From assembly GCA_900472485.1 (NCBI GenBank), contig UCII01000012.1, positions 1 through 64,000 on the forward strand: a stretch of DNA of 64,000 nt, read 5' to 3'. Shown in pieces: positions 63,331 to 64,000 of the stretch. Every line of letters starts with the position of its first letter. The stretch's first letter is position 1. Under the pieces are notes generated by a model. The model saw nothing but the letters and a program-made list of their open reading frames with translations. It ran no database searches and was not told the DNA's origin. The stretch comes from Hyphomicrobiales bacterium. GTDB taxonomy: Bacteria; Pseudomonadota; Alphaproteobacteria; Rhizobiales; Rhizobiaceae. Position numbers and translations under genes: made by a program.

Positions 63331-64000
63331 GTGGACGTCAGGCACTTGGACATATCGACTGATAGTGAGGAGGAGGAAGCCGAGGTGCCGCAACGCTCCT
63401 CCCCGTTGGCGCGCTTCAAGGCAAGGCCAATCTGGCAGCGCGTCGTCCTTGTGGTGATCGGCGTCCTGCTGCTGCCCTATCTCTTCATCGTCTTTTATCT
63501 GCTGCCATTCGTCCACCCCGTTTCCACCCTGATGATAGGCGACGCCGTTACCTTTCAGGGATATGACCGCCGCTGGGTCCCGCTGGATAAAATCGCGCCG
63601 GTGCTGGTGAAATCCGTCATGGTCTCGGAAGACGGACAATTCTGTTATCACGGCGGCGTCGATTGGGGCGAAATGCGCGCGTTGGTCCAGGAAACGCTGC
63701 GCGGCAAATCCACCCGCGGCGGCAGCACGATCCCGATGCAGACCGTCAAGAACCTGTTTTTATGGAACGGCCGCTCTTTCGTACGCAAGACGCTGGAATT
63801 GCCGCTTGCGGTTTCCGCCTCGGCCGTCTGGTCGAAACGCCGGATGATGGAGATTTATCTCAATATCGCCGAATGGGGGCCAGGCATTTACGGCATCGAG
63901 GCGGCGGCGCGCTACCATTTCAAGGTGCCGGCCTCCAAGCTCACGGCACGTCAGGCGGCCCTCCTCGCCGTTTCGCTGCCGAACCCGATCGACCGGGTGG
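63331..64000 (+). CDS. mtgA: monofunctional peptidoglycan transglycosylase, 5' part
   Basis: Polymerises lipid II into glycan strands at the outer face of the inner membrane. The frame is open to the window end (223 codons), so the gene is incomplete. After a cytoplasmic acidic stretch comes one membrane segment ([20 protein letters not shown]), then the GT51 motifs: the catalytic Glu in [56 protein letters not shown] and [23 protein letters not shown] 63331 with GGAG five bases upstream is preferred; an in-frame ATG at 63301 would add ten residues. It diverges from the farnesyl diphosphate synthase gene. Confidence 0.92.
   Translation, partial: MDVRHLDISTDSEEEEAEVPQRSSPLARFKARPIWQRVVLVVIGVLLLPYLFIVFYLLPFVHPVSTLMIGDAVTFQGYDRRWVPLDKIAPVLVKSVMVSEDGQFCYHGGVDWGEMRALVQETLRGKSTRGGSTIPMQTVKNLFLWNGRSFVRKTLELPLAVSASAVWSKRRMMEIYLNIAEWGPGIYGIEAAARYHFKVPASKLTARQAALLAVSLPNPIDRV

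Overview
The window reads as chromosome of a Rhizobium-group alphaproteobacterium (Rhizobium/Agrobacterium type). Evidence is the near full-length match, from memory, of the pyruvate carboxylase (46434-49895) to the Rhizobium etli enzyme, a cyclic beta-1,2-glucan exporter NdvA, an OpgC-type glucan succinyltransferase, RIME-type intergenic repeats, IolR-type operators and generally high GC. I had no database; names rest on motifs, length and neighbours.

Layout. 1-0.9 kb: end of an IS630-family element and a decayed ISL3-family transposase. 1.1-24 kb: surface polysaccharide (probably LPS O-antigen) locus. It holds a 1193-residue methyltransferase/RgpF/GT4 mosaic and a GT2 enzyme, both visibly AT-richer than the rest; rfbBDAC for dTDP-L-rhamnose; gmd and an rmd-like reductase for a GDP-6-deoxyhexose; three GT4 proteins, one a tandem double enzyme; an O-antigen polymerase/ligase; a lipid-carrier sugar transferase; a UDP-sugar reductase/epimerase; and a nucleotide-sugar dehydrogenase. 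Decay is visible inside it: a frameshifted mannose-6-phosphate isomerase-type cupin, a probable truncated GT relative, and a remnant of a conjugative coupling protein (TraG/VirD4).

24-40 kb is metabolic: a periplasmic ClpP/crotonase-fold protein, a DUF1275 protein, galE overlapping a phosphonate-monoester-hydrolase-like sulfatase, a CUT2 sugar ABC transporter with two IolR-type operators (hence probably inositol), then an M19 dipeptidase and a complete Dpp-type peptide ABC operon. 40-46 kb concerns cyclic glucan: a broken C-terminus of a cyclic glucan synthase (NdvB/GH94 type), opgC and ndvA, followed by a LuxR-type regulator. 46-64 kb is chromosomal backbone: pyc, a Bcr/CflA-like efflux pump preceded by a leader peptide and attenuator-like RNA, a polar amino-acid ABC transporter, an SGNH hydrolase/acyltransferase pair, a stand-alone SIR2-domain gene between 16-bp direct repeats, EamA and MFS transporters, ispG, a LysE exporter, a polyprenyl (farnesyl-type) diphosphate synthase and the start of mtgA, cut by the window end.

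Most worth following up: (i) the leader peptide with a Leu-Val-Ile-Val-Val-Val run upstream of the efflux gene; (ii) the AT-rich SIR2 gene between direct repeats at the 3' end of eamA, a candidate single-gene defence island; (iii) the tri-modular glycosyltransferase at 1.1 kb; (iv) the IolR operators that assign an otherwise generic sugar transporter.
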